Position numbers and translations under genes: made by a program. The notes beneath the pieces were generated by a model, which made no database searches, was not told the origin of the DNA, and was given only the letters and a program-made list of their open reading frames with translations. 64,000 bases of DNA from Batkoa obscura (taxonomy: Eukaryota > Entomophthoromycota > Entomophthoromycetes > Entomophthorales > Batkoaceae), in contig JASVEC010000005.1 in NCBI GenBank assembly GCA_030770535.1, positions 1,798,001 through 1,862,000 on the forward strand. Direction: 5' to 3'. Positions within the stretch are counted from its first letter, which is position 1. The number at the start of each line of letters is the position of its first letter. This document shows, piece by piece, positions 45,308 to 55,927 of this stretch.

Positions 45308-47404
45308 ATGTCCAAATACAATGACTATGACGTAGTGGAAAGAGGCACTCCAATCGACAGTAATCCAGTCAGCTCAAGGACCAGTTTTTATAGTGAAGAG
45401 TTAACTTCAAGTGTAAAAAGTTTAAGGAGAAGTGAGGATAGTGATGAGTATGGTGTAAGCTATCAACCCGAAAATAAAAGTTGGACTCGGTATTTACCTA
45501 AAATTTTAAACAATCAGCAGCCAATACCGTTACATAATTTTAATGAAGAAAATCATATAACAAATCCGTATGAAATTGAGTTGCCTAACTCGTCAGCTTT
45601 CTCGTCATTTTTGAATATGACGAATTCGATCATTGGAGCTGGTAAGTACAAGTCTTTATGTAGTAATATATATGCTAATAGATGCTATCTTGTTATTTAG
45701 GTATCATTGGTAAATTAAACATTATAGTAATATGAGTTATATTAAATAAAACAATGTAAAGGTCTCCCATTTTCAATGAGACAAAGCGGTATGTTTGTTG
45801 GTCTTATATTATTGGCTGTTTTAACTTGGGTGGCTGGTAAGTCAGTTATATAGTATTTAATTCAAAGATAATAATAATAATGATAAATATAATAATATTT
45901 AATGTAACTAGATTGGACAATTAACTTATTAGTACATAATGCTAAATTATCTGGAACTAAAAGTTATCAAGAGTTGGCTCATTTTTGTTTTGGGAAATTC
46001 GGTTTAATATTGATTTCAGTGTCTCAGTTTGTATTTGCTTTTGGAGGTAAATTTCTATGTTTTTTATCAAATCAAAATTAAATAAAATAATTTAGGTATG
46101 TGCGCATACACTGTTATTATTGGTAAACTTAAACTAGAGCTTTTTTAAAGTAAACTAAAAACAAACCTTCTTAGGCGATACCATACCCGCTGTTATTCTA
46201 GCTTTGTTCCCTTCGATAAAAGATCATCCAACGTTATATTTATTAGGAAACCGAAAATTCATGATAGCATTATTAACAATAGGAATAAGTTATCCATTAT
46301 CATTATTAAGAGATATTTCCAAATTAGCCAAAGCATCCTTTTTTGCTTTGGTTGCTATGTTTATTATTGTAGTTGCTGTATTGGTAGAAGGTCCTTATGT
46401 ACTGAAGAATTAAAAGGTAGTCCCAGTTTAAACTGGAATTTTTTTAACAAAGGGATGTTTCAGGTAAAGACAAAATACTATGTGTATTATACAAACAATT
46501 AATCTTTTATAATTAATAGGGAGTTGCCGTTATTGCATTTGGTAATTTAAAATCCAATAATTATTTATACCACTGTTAACATTTTAATAGCTTTAGTATG
46601 CCATCATAATAGCTTCGTTATCTTTGCAGATTTAGAAAAACCAACAATGGATCGATTTGCTATGATTACTCATTTGAGTACAGGAGTATCTATGTTTTTT
46701 TGTGCTATTATGGCGACAGCAGGTTATGTTGCTTTTACAGATAAAACTGAAGGTAAGGAAGATAGAAGACAAATACATATTGGGGTTTGAATTGATTGTT
46801 TTTTCATTTAGGAAATATACTAAACAATTTTCCAGCGGATAATACATTTATTAATATTGCCAGATTCTGTTTTGGTTTGAATATGTTTTCAACATTTCCT
46901 TTGGAGCATTATGTAGCTAGAGAAGTAAGCTTTTTTTAATTTATATAATGAGTATCAAACAAAAAAATTGTTTTAGGTTATTGAAAATTATTATTATCCG
47001 AATGATATTACTCCATTTAAAAGTTTTTTAGCTACTACTGTATTAGTTGGTATCTCTTTATTAATTGCTTTAGTTACTTGTGATTTAGGGTTTGTTATGG
47101 AAATTACAGTAAGTTTATTGTTTTAGTAAAACAGCTTATACTTATAAATTCAATAGGGTGGTTTATCCGCTTCAGTATTAGGTAATAGAGTAGTATGAAT
47201 TTAAAAATCCAATTTAATATTATTTACTTAGCTTTTATTTTACCAGCTGCTTGTTATCTAAAATTAAGTCCCTTAAGGTTATTTTCAATGAAACATATAC
47301 CCCATTTATTATGTTTATCATTTGGATTATTAACTATGACATTAAGTACCATTTTATCGTTGAATAATTTTTTTGATCCAAATAGACCATCATCACAATG
47401 TTAG
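45308..47404 (+). CDS. AVT-type amino-acid transporter (AAAP family)
   Basis: About eleven exons. A cytosolic Ser-rich N-terminus (MSKYNDYDVVERGTP...) of roughly 100 residues precedes SSFLNMTNSIIGAG and, across two introns, GIIGLPFSMRQSG, the signature first helix of the family. About ten further hydrophobic segments follow, including CHHNSFVIFADLE, ITHLSTGVSMFFC and FGLNMFSTFPLEHYVARE. Family role: proton-coupled amino-acid movement across the vacuolar membrane. Near 46405 the reading frame changes within GPYV/EELKG: one base seems missing (GTACTGAAG where GTACCTGAA would be expected). This is a sequence error or real damage. Ends at TAG 47404. Confidence 0.85.
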
Positions 47405-48228
47405 CTATTGTCATAAAAAAAATGGGCATGTCTTTTTGGTCTGTTCGTTTTTATTCAACGGGAAGGTTGAGTAATTTATTTTCAGGAAAACTCACAAAAG
47501 GCACGTGCACAGATAGTTACTAGATTATAAAAAGTTTATTTATAATTAAATATTAGAAAAGATATTGAAGCTATATAATACGCAAATCAAGTTTATAGAT
47601 TTTATTTTGATTTATTTAATTTTAAACTAAGTTTCGCAATTTGATAGGATTTTTTTAATCTTTATCAGTCAAAAACTTTGCATATTAAATTTTATTGTGT
47701 TCTCTTTACAAATTTATAATTATTGATTTATTACTAACATATTATCATACTTGAATTGATTATATATTATTACACCTAAGTTAAATCAAGTAAGTAGGTC
47801 AATGGTTATAATATGACTCTTATTTGCATTATTAATTAACACTACCTTTACTCTAATTAAAGTGATTATTGCATATCACATGTGTGTAGAAATTACTTTG
47901 CATTTTAAAATTAAAATAGATACGCAGTAAATTTTGCAATAGTTGTATGTAGGAAGTAATTAAGTTTAAACAAAAAATGTGTAAAGAATACTAAAAATTA
48001 AAGTAGTATTACTTTTATTTGATGTTGATTTTTTATTATTATATTAAGTAAGTAGATATTCTCTTAACTATTTTAATTTTTCAATCTAAATTCCTAGGAT
48101 TTTAAATCTATTTTAAAATTCGGTGAAACTCAAAATTTCATCTTCAAATCTTTAATTTCAAAAATAATGCATCACTTTTTATTTAAAATCATATCTATTA
48201 ACTAAACTTTAACTTTCAATGAACAATT
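47405..48228. other. Intergenic
   Basis: About 820 bp with no recognised gene or repeat. I looked for an exon with a Zn2Cys6 cluster belonging to the next gene and found none. Confidence 0.5.
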
Positions 48229-49676
48229 ATGAACTTCAAATTTGAACATTATGATCCAGAGAAACCCAATACAAAAAAGAAAAGTAAAGCCAAACCAAAA
48301 TTAATGAAGAGTCAACATGTACTTGAAAGGATAATGGAGTTAGAGGAATTAATAAAAAACAGTGTTTGTTTTGACGCCAAACTGAAGAAAGAAGACAATC
48401 AACAATTAGTCTATAAGTCGGATATAAGTTCCTATTTAAATTGGTCATTGGCGCAACTAAGAATCATTGATAATAGCCCTTGCAATTTTCAGTTTTCAGC
48501 TAATCAACAGAGCTTTATATTCAACTTTGATAATCATTTAAAAAATATAATTAGGTTCAATGAGTATAGGAACAATAAATTATGTTATGAGTTATTATTA
48601 AGTTCTACCCACTTCCAATCATCCTTTATTGAAAAAGGCATACTATTTTATGCTAAAGAATTAGACCCCTTTGGTATTTGGTTTAATTTTGAGCAATTGG
48701 TAAAGATATTTCAATCCAATAAGTTATGTCACTTAAAAATGGCTTTGATATTGACATTCCTAAAGTATAAAAACTCCAGCTTAAATGAAAGAGAGTCAAA
48801 CAATTTAACACTTACGTTTCATACAAAGATTAAACTTTGGCTGCATGAATCCTATAAACAACCTTCTTTGGAATCTTTATTAACTTTAGTCTTACTAAGT
48901 TTTTATGAATTAAAATTAAGCAATCTAACACCTTTTAAAACTCATTTGTTTTCAGGAATGAGAATGGCTCAATTGTTAAACTATGATAAAATCGACCTTA
49001 GTAACAGGCAAGTAGCTAATGTTAAAAATAACAAAAAGATAAGCAAATTAAAGAGAAAGAAAGAAATTTGGGAGAGTTTAGTTTTAACATTATATGTCTT
49101 TCCATTTCATTAGACGAGCCAATGAAAGCATTTTTCCCATATAATCCAAAGCTCAGTAGTATTTATAAGGAATATAATCATTCCCACTATATGGTGTTGT
49201 TGGAACCCGCAGATCGACATTATAACATCCCCATTTTGAAAGAGTCAAGGGCAGCATTTAATCAGCTTATAAAGCTATTACCTAAGATTTTATGGTTTAT
49301 TTATGATACTAAATCCAAAGGCCATAAAATTGATAAGGAAGATTTAAGTATATTATTGAAACAAATCCCAAGGAAAGAAAACTTAACATTAGATCAGATT
49401 TCTAGAGAACTAATCTATAGATTTCAACCAGATACACCTTTAACAGAGATTTATACTAAAATTGAAAAATTATTAATAACGATTAATTACCATTACACAA
49501 TTGAAAATTGGCTAACGTATGCTCCTGTTTCAGCTATATTGTTTTATACCACTATGATTGCTTATCCAGAATACATTGATGCTAATCCTGTTTCTATTAT
49601 TAGTTTTATTCAAGTTAGCCCTATTTCAGAAGTTTGGTTTAAAGAAAAATTTTTAAAGTGGTCTAATACTACTTAG
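48229..49676 (+). pseudogene. Regulator-like protein (fungal_trans/MHR type), frame broken once
   Basis: Two overlapping frames (48229-49113 and 49068-49676) together align end to end with the intact 493-residue gene at 52768-54249. Shared landmarks are KELDPFGIWF (KYLDPLGLWF), TPFKTHLFSGMRMAQLLNY (AAFKSMLFTAVRMGQLLGY), KEIWESLVL (AKIWDLIIL) and IENWLTYAPVSAI (SKNWLTFGPVYTI). The break is at about 49080-49110; a GT-AG intron there would delete residues that are present in the paralog, so a one-base shift is more likely. The helical middle-homology style resembles the regulatory part of fungal Zn2Cys6 transcription factors, but no zinc cluster is encoded. Pseudogene, or intact with a sequence error. 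Confidence 0.6.
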
Positions 49677-50546
49677 TTTTTTATTATCGTCATTAACTAG
49701 TCTTATTTAAATAAAACTATATTTATTAGTAAATCATTTGAATTTTGACACATGTTTAGTAAATTATAATAGTTTCAATTTAAAAATAATAGAATGTTTT
49801 TAAACTTATAGGTTTTTCAACCTTATATGAGTGTCTCAAAAAAAATTCAAGCAAATTAGTTAAAATTTACTTGACAATGATTTAAAATAAATAAAAAATA
49901 AATAAAGTGATCGAAGTTGTAAACATACCAGCTATGATTAACTTAACTCCGTTATAGTATTTTATTTTTTATTCATTTTTAAATTTAATTATTATTAATG
50001 AAATTCTATATCAGTTTGTTCAATCATTTTCTTAAAACAGCTGTAAGTTTGAAATATCTATATTAATACCAATATTATTACTAAGTCATTATGATTTATA
50101 GTATTATTTTATAGCTTATTTAAAACAGTATTGTTAACCTTATTATATTGATATAGCTATTATCAATTAAATGAAATTTCTAACATTTAAAGGTTTTAAT
50201 ACAACACTAAGGATAGAAAAGAATTTTGTACATTTAAACAATTGCCTTATGCGTATAACTTTTACTTAAATAAACTCCCACAATAAAAATATTGATATTT
50301 TTTTTTGCAATTAAAAATAAGTTAAACAATAAATATTAACTAAGTCTAATCGAAAATATTATTAACCAAATAGGTCTTATTTAATTACCTTGCCTAATTT
50401 GTTAAACGTTTATTAAATCAGATTCCAAGTAAGGGTCTGGTTTAAAAGCCAAATTAATAGCTTTTTTAATAATAAACAATTAGTATTAATTAAAATCAAA
50501 ACAGTTGCTAACATTTATTCAACTAGTACTTATTCATTCAGTTGGT

Positions 50547-50568
50547 TAAGTTAAAAAAATACATCCCC
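50547..50568 (-). mobile_element. MITE end fragment
   Basis: AAAAAAATACATCCCC followed by ATAT; the rest is absent. Confidence 0.55.
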
Positions 50569-50591
50569 ATATGTAAGTTTTAAAACATGCT

Positions 50592-50674
50592 TGTATTACT
50601 AATTTTACTAACAACTTTTCTGCTCAAATAGCCCTTAAAAATGGAAAAAGTAATAAAGACAAAAAAGCGTCCTC
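50592..50674 (+). mobile_element. MITE, left end lost
   Basis: ATTTTACTAACAACTTTTC through GCGTCCTC, then ATAT. Confidence 0.75.
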
Positions 50675-50723
50675 ATATGCAGATAAAAAAACAAAATTAT
50701 TGTATTGTACTAAACAATTATTT

Positions 50724-50820
50724 GGGGGTGTTTTTTTGTCTTTATTACTTTTTCCATTTTTAAGGGCTATTTGAGGAGAAAGGTTGTTAGTGAAATTATT
50801 AAATGCAAGAGTACATCACC
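50724..50820 (-). mobile_element. MITE (GGGG-MITE family)
   Basis: GGGGGTGTTTTTTTG to ACATCACC; flanks ATTT and ATGT. Confidence 0.82.
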
Positions 50821-50944
50821 ATGTATTAAATATTAGTAATTATTTATAATAATCCAAAGTTTATAGCATTTTATAATTATAAAATATCACTTTATTAGTT
50901 TTAGGATTAATTATAATATAATAATCATTTAGCTTGTTTGCAAA

Positions 50945-51403
50945 ACTAATCACAGTCTATGGTCAACTTAACTGTAATTTGTATGGCAGAATTAATTTAG
51001 AGCTTTTTATTTTTATTTGCTGTGAGAGTTTCTACCATTTAACTGAAAGACATTATCTCCCTCTTAGATGCTTATAATTGGTACTATAGTAAAGAATAAT
51101 TACTATCATGCCTTTTATGTATAATTACCCAATTGGAGTATAAAAAACTTTTTAGCATAATAATTTAAGGCTTTCTGATTAAATCATTCCTTGATATTAT
51201 ACTTTCAATAAAGCTATTAAGTCTTTTTTATAGTATTTTATATAAGTTTTATAGTAATATCATCCTATTTTATTTGTCTTATATAGTCCATAGCACATTA
51301 GATGCTATTTTTTATAATTCAGGTCTATCTTAGTTATATAAACTAAGACTTTTTGACTTGTGGTTAGTTAGCCAAACAAAAGCTGCTTTTAACTCCAGTT
51401 AAT
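50945..51403 (-). mobile_element. LTR-like repeat, copy 3, old and diverged (fossil)
   Basis: About 459 bp on the reverse strand, aligning along its whole length with the copies at 8284 and 26796 but with much more divergence and some length changes, so clearly the oldest. No internal region. It lies directly upstream of an old transposon E piece, as copy 1 does. Confidence 0.5.
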
Positions 51404-51404
51404 G

Positions 51405-51677
51405 AGCGTTAACTTTTATTGTAAGAATAAACTTCATCAAGCAACATATAAAATCAATGTTTTGAAAGAAACAGGGAACAAAAACCACCAAATGGCACTA
51501 TTATCAACTACAGCCTCGGTATATCCTTTCGAGGAATGTAAAAGTTTTGGATTTAATATAAGTAGAAACTAATATGATTATTCAAAAATAAGTAATAATA
51601 AATATTAACATCACAGCCTATTATTGAGTACAATTTTTTTTAGAAATAAGCAAGCTAAAACTATTCTATCAAGATTT
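51405..51677 (+). mobile_element. Transposon E, copy E7 (old fragment)
   Basis: Diverged second transposase frame: KINVLKETGNKNHQMALLST and ECKSFGFNISRN are readable. Upstream of these the phase is open (NKLHQATYKI), without the TAATG stop-start overlap of the younger copies. A short internal loss lies between ACTATT repeats near 51660. A MITE follows at 51678. Confidence 0.7.
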
Positions 51678-51774
51678 GGGGATCTTTTTTTGGTTTCATT
51701 ACTTTTTTCATCTTTTAGCTGCTATTTTAGTAGAAAAATTGTTAGTAAATTGTTAAATACAAAGACACATCCCC
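51678..51774 (-). mobile_element. MITE inserted in E7
   Basis: GGGGATCTTTTTTTGG to ACATCCCC; flanks ATTT and GTAT. Confidence 0.8.
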
Positions 51775-51792
51775 GTATATTTTATAATAATT

Positions 51793-51889
51793 GGGGATAT
51801 GTTTTTTTTTATTTAGAAGTTTATCAACACTTTTTTTTACTTAAAGAGTACTTAAAAATGGAAAAAGTGATAAAGCTAAAAACATCCTT
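51793..51889 (+). mobile_element. MITE with AATT target repeat
   Basis: GGGGATATGTTTTTT to ACATCCTT, AATT on both flanks. Confidence 0.8.
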
Positions 51890-52361
51890 AATTAATAATA
51901 AAATATTACTTAAAAATCAAAGAATAATTTTATTGAAAAAAACATTATAACTGTTTTATTTAGGTAGTGTTTTCTAAATTGATTTTGAATTTAGCAAAAA
52001 AATACTTTTTTTTAGTATTTGTGATTAGCTTCCTAGTTTTATAAAAAAGAGCTAATAGTAGTAGTGTAACTATTTGGTTTAAAAGTATTTATTAAATGAA
52101 ATATTAGTCGCTTTTTCAGATTAAATTGAAAATTGTATATTTTTTTAGAGAGCTATATATTTTGATAAAAACAAAACAAAAATAAATTAAATACAAATAA
52201 AGCAAAATATTTGTTTTAGAATTATATTTTTATCCAAAAAAATTTACATGAGATTTAGATTTTAAAAACTTTAAAAAGACCAATTATAACTGTCTGAATT
52301 TTAGACGTCCTCATTAGTCAATTTGAAGTTTTGGTAAATACTTTTAATTCAATAATTATAT

Positions 52362-52458
52362 GGGGGTATTTTTTTGGTTTTATTACTTTTCTATTTTTCA
52401 AGTACTATTTAAGTGAAAAGATTGTTGGTAAAATTCTTGAACAAAAAAATACATCCCC
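52362..52458 (-). mobile_element. MITE (GGGG-MITE family)
   Basis: GGGGGTATTTTTTTGG to ACATCCCC, ATAT on both flanks. Confidence 0.88.
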
Positions 52459-52767
52459 ATATCGTTGTTATTTAGACTCCCCCCCTTCATAGAACATTAA
52501 AACTGAAAATAGAACTTAGGTTGAAAGAGGTCATATTAAAGCAATACTATAATATTTAGTTCTATTTTATTGGTAAAATAACATTGTTATGTTCTACCAA
52601 ATTTTAATTTAAGCTTCTATGCTTCAAATTATATTTATAACTAGTCCAAATAATAAAAAATTAAAGTATAATTAATTTCATGTAAAAGTTATATAAAAAC
52701 GTGTAAACTTTATTTAAGACTATTGTCTCTAGAAATTCCCATAGCATGATTATGTTTTCGATTATAA

Positions 52768-54249
52768 TTATTCAAAGTCATTTAAAGAACAATAATCATA
52801 CCACTTTCTAAAGTAAAATAAATGACATGGCTCAATAACGTGAAGACACCTTATGATATCAACACCACTTATAGCAGACATATTCATCATTTTTGGATAT
52901 ATAATTAATAAATGTGACATTATAATAGTATAAACTGGACCAAATGTTAGCCAATTTTTAGAAAAATGATGAACACCAAGCCATTTAATCAACTTCGAAT
53001 CTTTTGTTAATAGTTCCAACGCTGAGTAATTCATTGACATTTTTTTTCGATATTCATGTAATAATAAATCTGCCTCCTTAAATGACCGAAACTTTAATGA
53101 AGAATAATACCTGACAATGTCTTTGAAACTACATTTATTAAATTCCATCCTCCATTCTGCATGATATTCATTGATTATGTTAAAGTTGGAGCATAAAAAT
53201 GTAATGTTTGCTGCAGCTTCTTTAATTATTGGAAGTTTTGATATATTATCTGGTTTAATTAATTGAAGTAAAAATGGTGATGATTTATATTCTTCTGATA
53301 TCTTTGAAAGATTTTTGATCTTTGGTACACAATCTATCATAGCACTACCCAGTATGGAAGAAAGAGCACTACAATTCAATATTATTAGATCCCAAATTTT
53401 TGCCTCTCTTATAGTATGAAAATTGTCAAAGAAATTGTGTTTATTTCTTTCACTTGAAGCTAGCTCCCCATAGCCCAAAAGCTGTCCCATCCTAACAGCT
53501 GTGAACAACATACTTTTAAACGCTGCCAACCTATGTAAAGATGCTTCAAAAAATGCTAAAAACATAATGATAATTATATGATTTAAAGATGGATTGATAT
53601 AATAAGTATGTAGCTTGGATTTGAGATACTTATAGTAATGAACTCGATGTTGATTTAAGTCAGAGTCTTTGTTACTGTGAACAGCAAAATTGGATATATA
53701 CAAGATTATAGCAAACTTTAAATCACTATTTTCTTTTTTTAATTCATAATTTAACTGCGATGCTGTAAACCATAAACCTAAAGGGTCTAAATATTTAATA
53801 TAAAACTGAGCTCCAATTTCTAAAAAGTTAGCGTCAAAATTGTTAAACTTGTAGGACATTATTCTACGTTGTACAGGTAAATTTGGTAAATCAGTAATTA
53901 TTTTAACTCTAGAGATAAAATTAAGAATGTATTGGTTTTGAAATTTTGAAATTTTTTCAAGGTTTATACTAGGTTGGCCTTGAAGTACTTGATTTAATTG
54001 ATTTAATACCCAATCAACATACTCTGTTATTGGTAAGTATAATTCATTTCGAAGCTTACATACTTGGAGCTTTACATTTGTGCTTTCATCCTCAATATCC
54101 ACTTTCATTTGCAATAGCTTTTTGATTATCTTTTCAATTTCACCTGCTTTGGTATAAAATTCATTGTATCGATTCCTATTTCTCTTATTTATGACTTTGA
54201 AGCCGCCACGTTTATCATCAGGATTAAAATATTGGAATATGTCTTTCAT
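52768..54249 (-). CDS. Regulator-like protein (fungal_trans/MHR type), intact paralog
   Basis: 493 residues, no intron needed. It starts MKDIFQYFNPDDKRGG, then a basic stretch (NKRNRNRYNEFYTKAGEIEK) and a long mostly helical body with KYLDPLGLWFTASQL, AFKSMLFTAVRMGQLLGYGE, IREAKIWDLIIL and HFSKNWLTFGPVYTIIMSHL. The N-terminal basic helix is where the linker after a Zn2Cys6 cluster would be, but there is no Cys-rich domain. The role as a transcription regulator, or as a decoy partner of one, is inference from this likeness. Paralogous to, and convergent with, 48229-49676. Confidence 0.7.
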   Translation of the reverse strand: MKDIFQYFNPDDKRGGFKVINKRNRNRYNEFYTKAGEIEKIIKKLLQMKVDIEDESTNVKLQVCKLRNELYLPITEYVDWVLNQLNQVLQGQPSINLEKISKFQNQYILNFISRVKIITDLPNLPVQRRIMSYKFNNFDANFLEIGAQFYIKYLDPLGLWFTASQLNYELKKENSDLKFAIILYISNFAVHSNKDSDLNQHRVHYYKYLKSKLHTYYINPSLNHIIIIMFLAFFEASLHRLAAFKSMLFTAVRMGQLLGYGELASSERNKHNFFDNFHTIREAKIWDLIILNCSALSSILGSAMIDCVPKIKNLSKISEEYKSSPFLLQLIKPDNISKLPIIKEAAANITFLCSNFNIINEYHAEWRMEFNKCSFKDIVRYYSSLKFRSFKEADLLLHEYRKKMSMNYSALELLTKDSKLIKWLGVHHFSKNWLTFGPVYTIIMSHLLIIYPKMMNMSAISGVDIIRCLHVIEPCHLFYFRKWYDYCSLNDFE

Positions 54250-55187
54250 TTGTTTGTAAAAAGCTAATTAAAAGCGAAACTTTTTGTGATGTTAAGATTC
54301 TAACCATAGTTTATTTAAGTTCTATATTTATATTCTAGACCACAATTTAGTGCAAAAACTCAAGAATATTTAATTATGTTAAAGGACTCGAATTAGAAGG
54401 TCACAACTTCACAACTCTAACAGAATTTTATAAAAGTAAGAAGCTCTAATTGATTTTATTCAATTAAGCTTGGTAATTTTATCTAATTCCATGAAAAATG
54501 ACAAGTTAGTGTAGTGAATCATCAGTCCTTTTATATATCATAGAGACTTTAGAAGAATAAAATATAGAAGATACAAAAATGATTTGATTTTTTTAATCAC
54601 ATCTTTGAACTTTGACTCAAATACTGCTGTCATGAATTGTGAAAATTGTTGCTTTCAAAATAACTCATGAATGAAAAAGATTTAAAATTCATAATATTCT
54701 AAGTCTCAGGATTGCTTAATATGGTTAAAGATAGAATATAAAAATTAAGAGTTTCAGCTCTTGATCATTATCTCCTTTAGCGACATCATATTTTAGAAAG
54801 GGCTTTACTCATTTAATTTAGTAATTAAAATAATTACTTCTATTTCAGTATCGCTTTTACTAATAACAAGGCTAAAAAGTTATATTCGTATCACATTACC
54901 TTTAGTATGTATTTGTTAAAAAAACACAAATATTGTGACCAATCATTATCAAGTTTGAAAGAAAATATATTCTTGACTACAAATACCATTACAAATAAGA
55001 ATTATTTTATAATATAATCAGACTTAATTGAAAAGAGGGATGATAGTCTAAATTAATATAATCTAAATTAGATCTAGAGTTCTAAATATTTTAATAAAAT
55101 TATTTGAAAAGCTATACCAAAATACAGTAAATAAGTTTTTATATCAATATTTTGATAAAAATTCTATGAACCTCAATTAAAGACATA

Positions 55188-55282
55188 GGGATATTTTTTG
55201 GTTTCATTGCTTTTTCTATCTTTTAGCACTATTTGAGTGGAAAAGTTATTAGTGAAATTCTTAAACACAGAAATACATATCC
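55188..55282 (-). mobile_element. MITE (GGGG-MITE family)
   Basis: GGGATATTTTTTGG to ACATATCC, right flank ATAT. Confidence 0.8.
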
Positions 55283-55299
55283 ATATAATAATATATTTC

Positions 55300-55380
55300 G
55301 TTATATTTTTTGGTAATAATTTTTCCACTCAAATAGTGCTAAAAGATGGAAAAAGTAATGAAGCCAAAAAAAACACCCCC
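55300..55380 (+). mobile_element. MITE, left end lost
   Basis: TTTTTCCACTCAAATAGTGC through AAAAACACCCCC, then ATAT. Confidence 0.8.
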
Positions 55381-55927
55381 ATATAGTTTAAAAAACTTGT
55401 TATAATATCAAATGCAAACAATATATGACATAGTATTGTAATATAAACAGTTTTTGGAATTTTATTACTTTATCATTGTATTGTTGATGATCTCATATTT
55501 TCTTTTGACCACTTGAGTACTATGGACAAACATTCCTTGCACGTTTAACTAGGATGACCCTTTGGATATTGAGTTTCAAAAAAACTGATTAGTTGGTATA
55601 AAATCAAACAGAAAGTATGGTCTAATCGAACAGTTTTTTTAAGCGTTTGGTGCTCAAAGGGTTAAAAAACTTTGGAAGATAGTAAAACTTTTAGTTTTCA
55701 GTAATTTTTAACAAATCGTTTTGCAGTGATTACTCTTTGTAAACTAAAAAAACTTTGTACAAACAATATCATTTTTTTGCGTTTTAGATAATGTTAACCG
55801 TTAAATGATAAACTTTAAACTATTATAGAATGATTATAATTTTATTTTTTTATTTATATTAAAAAAAAGCTAATTTATAAGCCTAAATGTAGTTTTATCA
55901 ACTATAATATCATTTGTTAGAATAAAT

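Larger units (their letters stand above)
49677..52767. other. Spacer between convergent paralogs, filled with mobile DNA
   Basis: About 3.1 kb. It contains MITEs at 50547-50568 (end only), 50592, 50724, 51678, 51793 and 52362, an old LTR-like copy (50945-51403) and an old transposon E piece (51405-51677). No host gene seen. Confidence 0.65.
54250..55927. other. Intergenic with two MITEs
   Basis: About 1.7 kb between the 5' end of the regulator-like gene and the 3' end of BiP, both on the reverse strand. MITEs at 55188 and 55300; otherwise no feature recognised. Confidence 0.55.
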
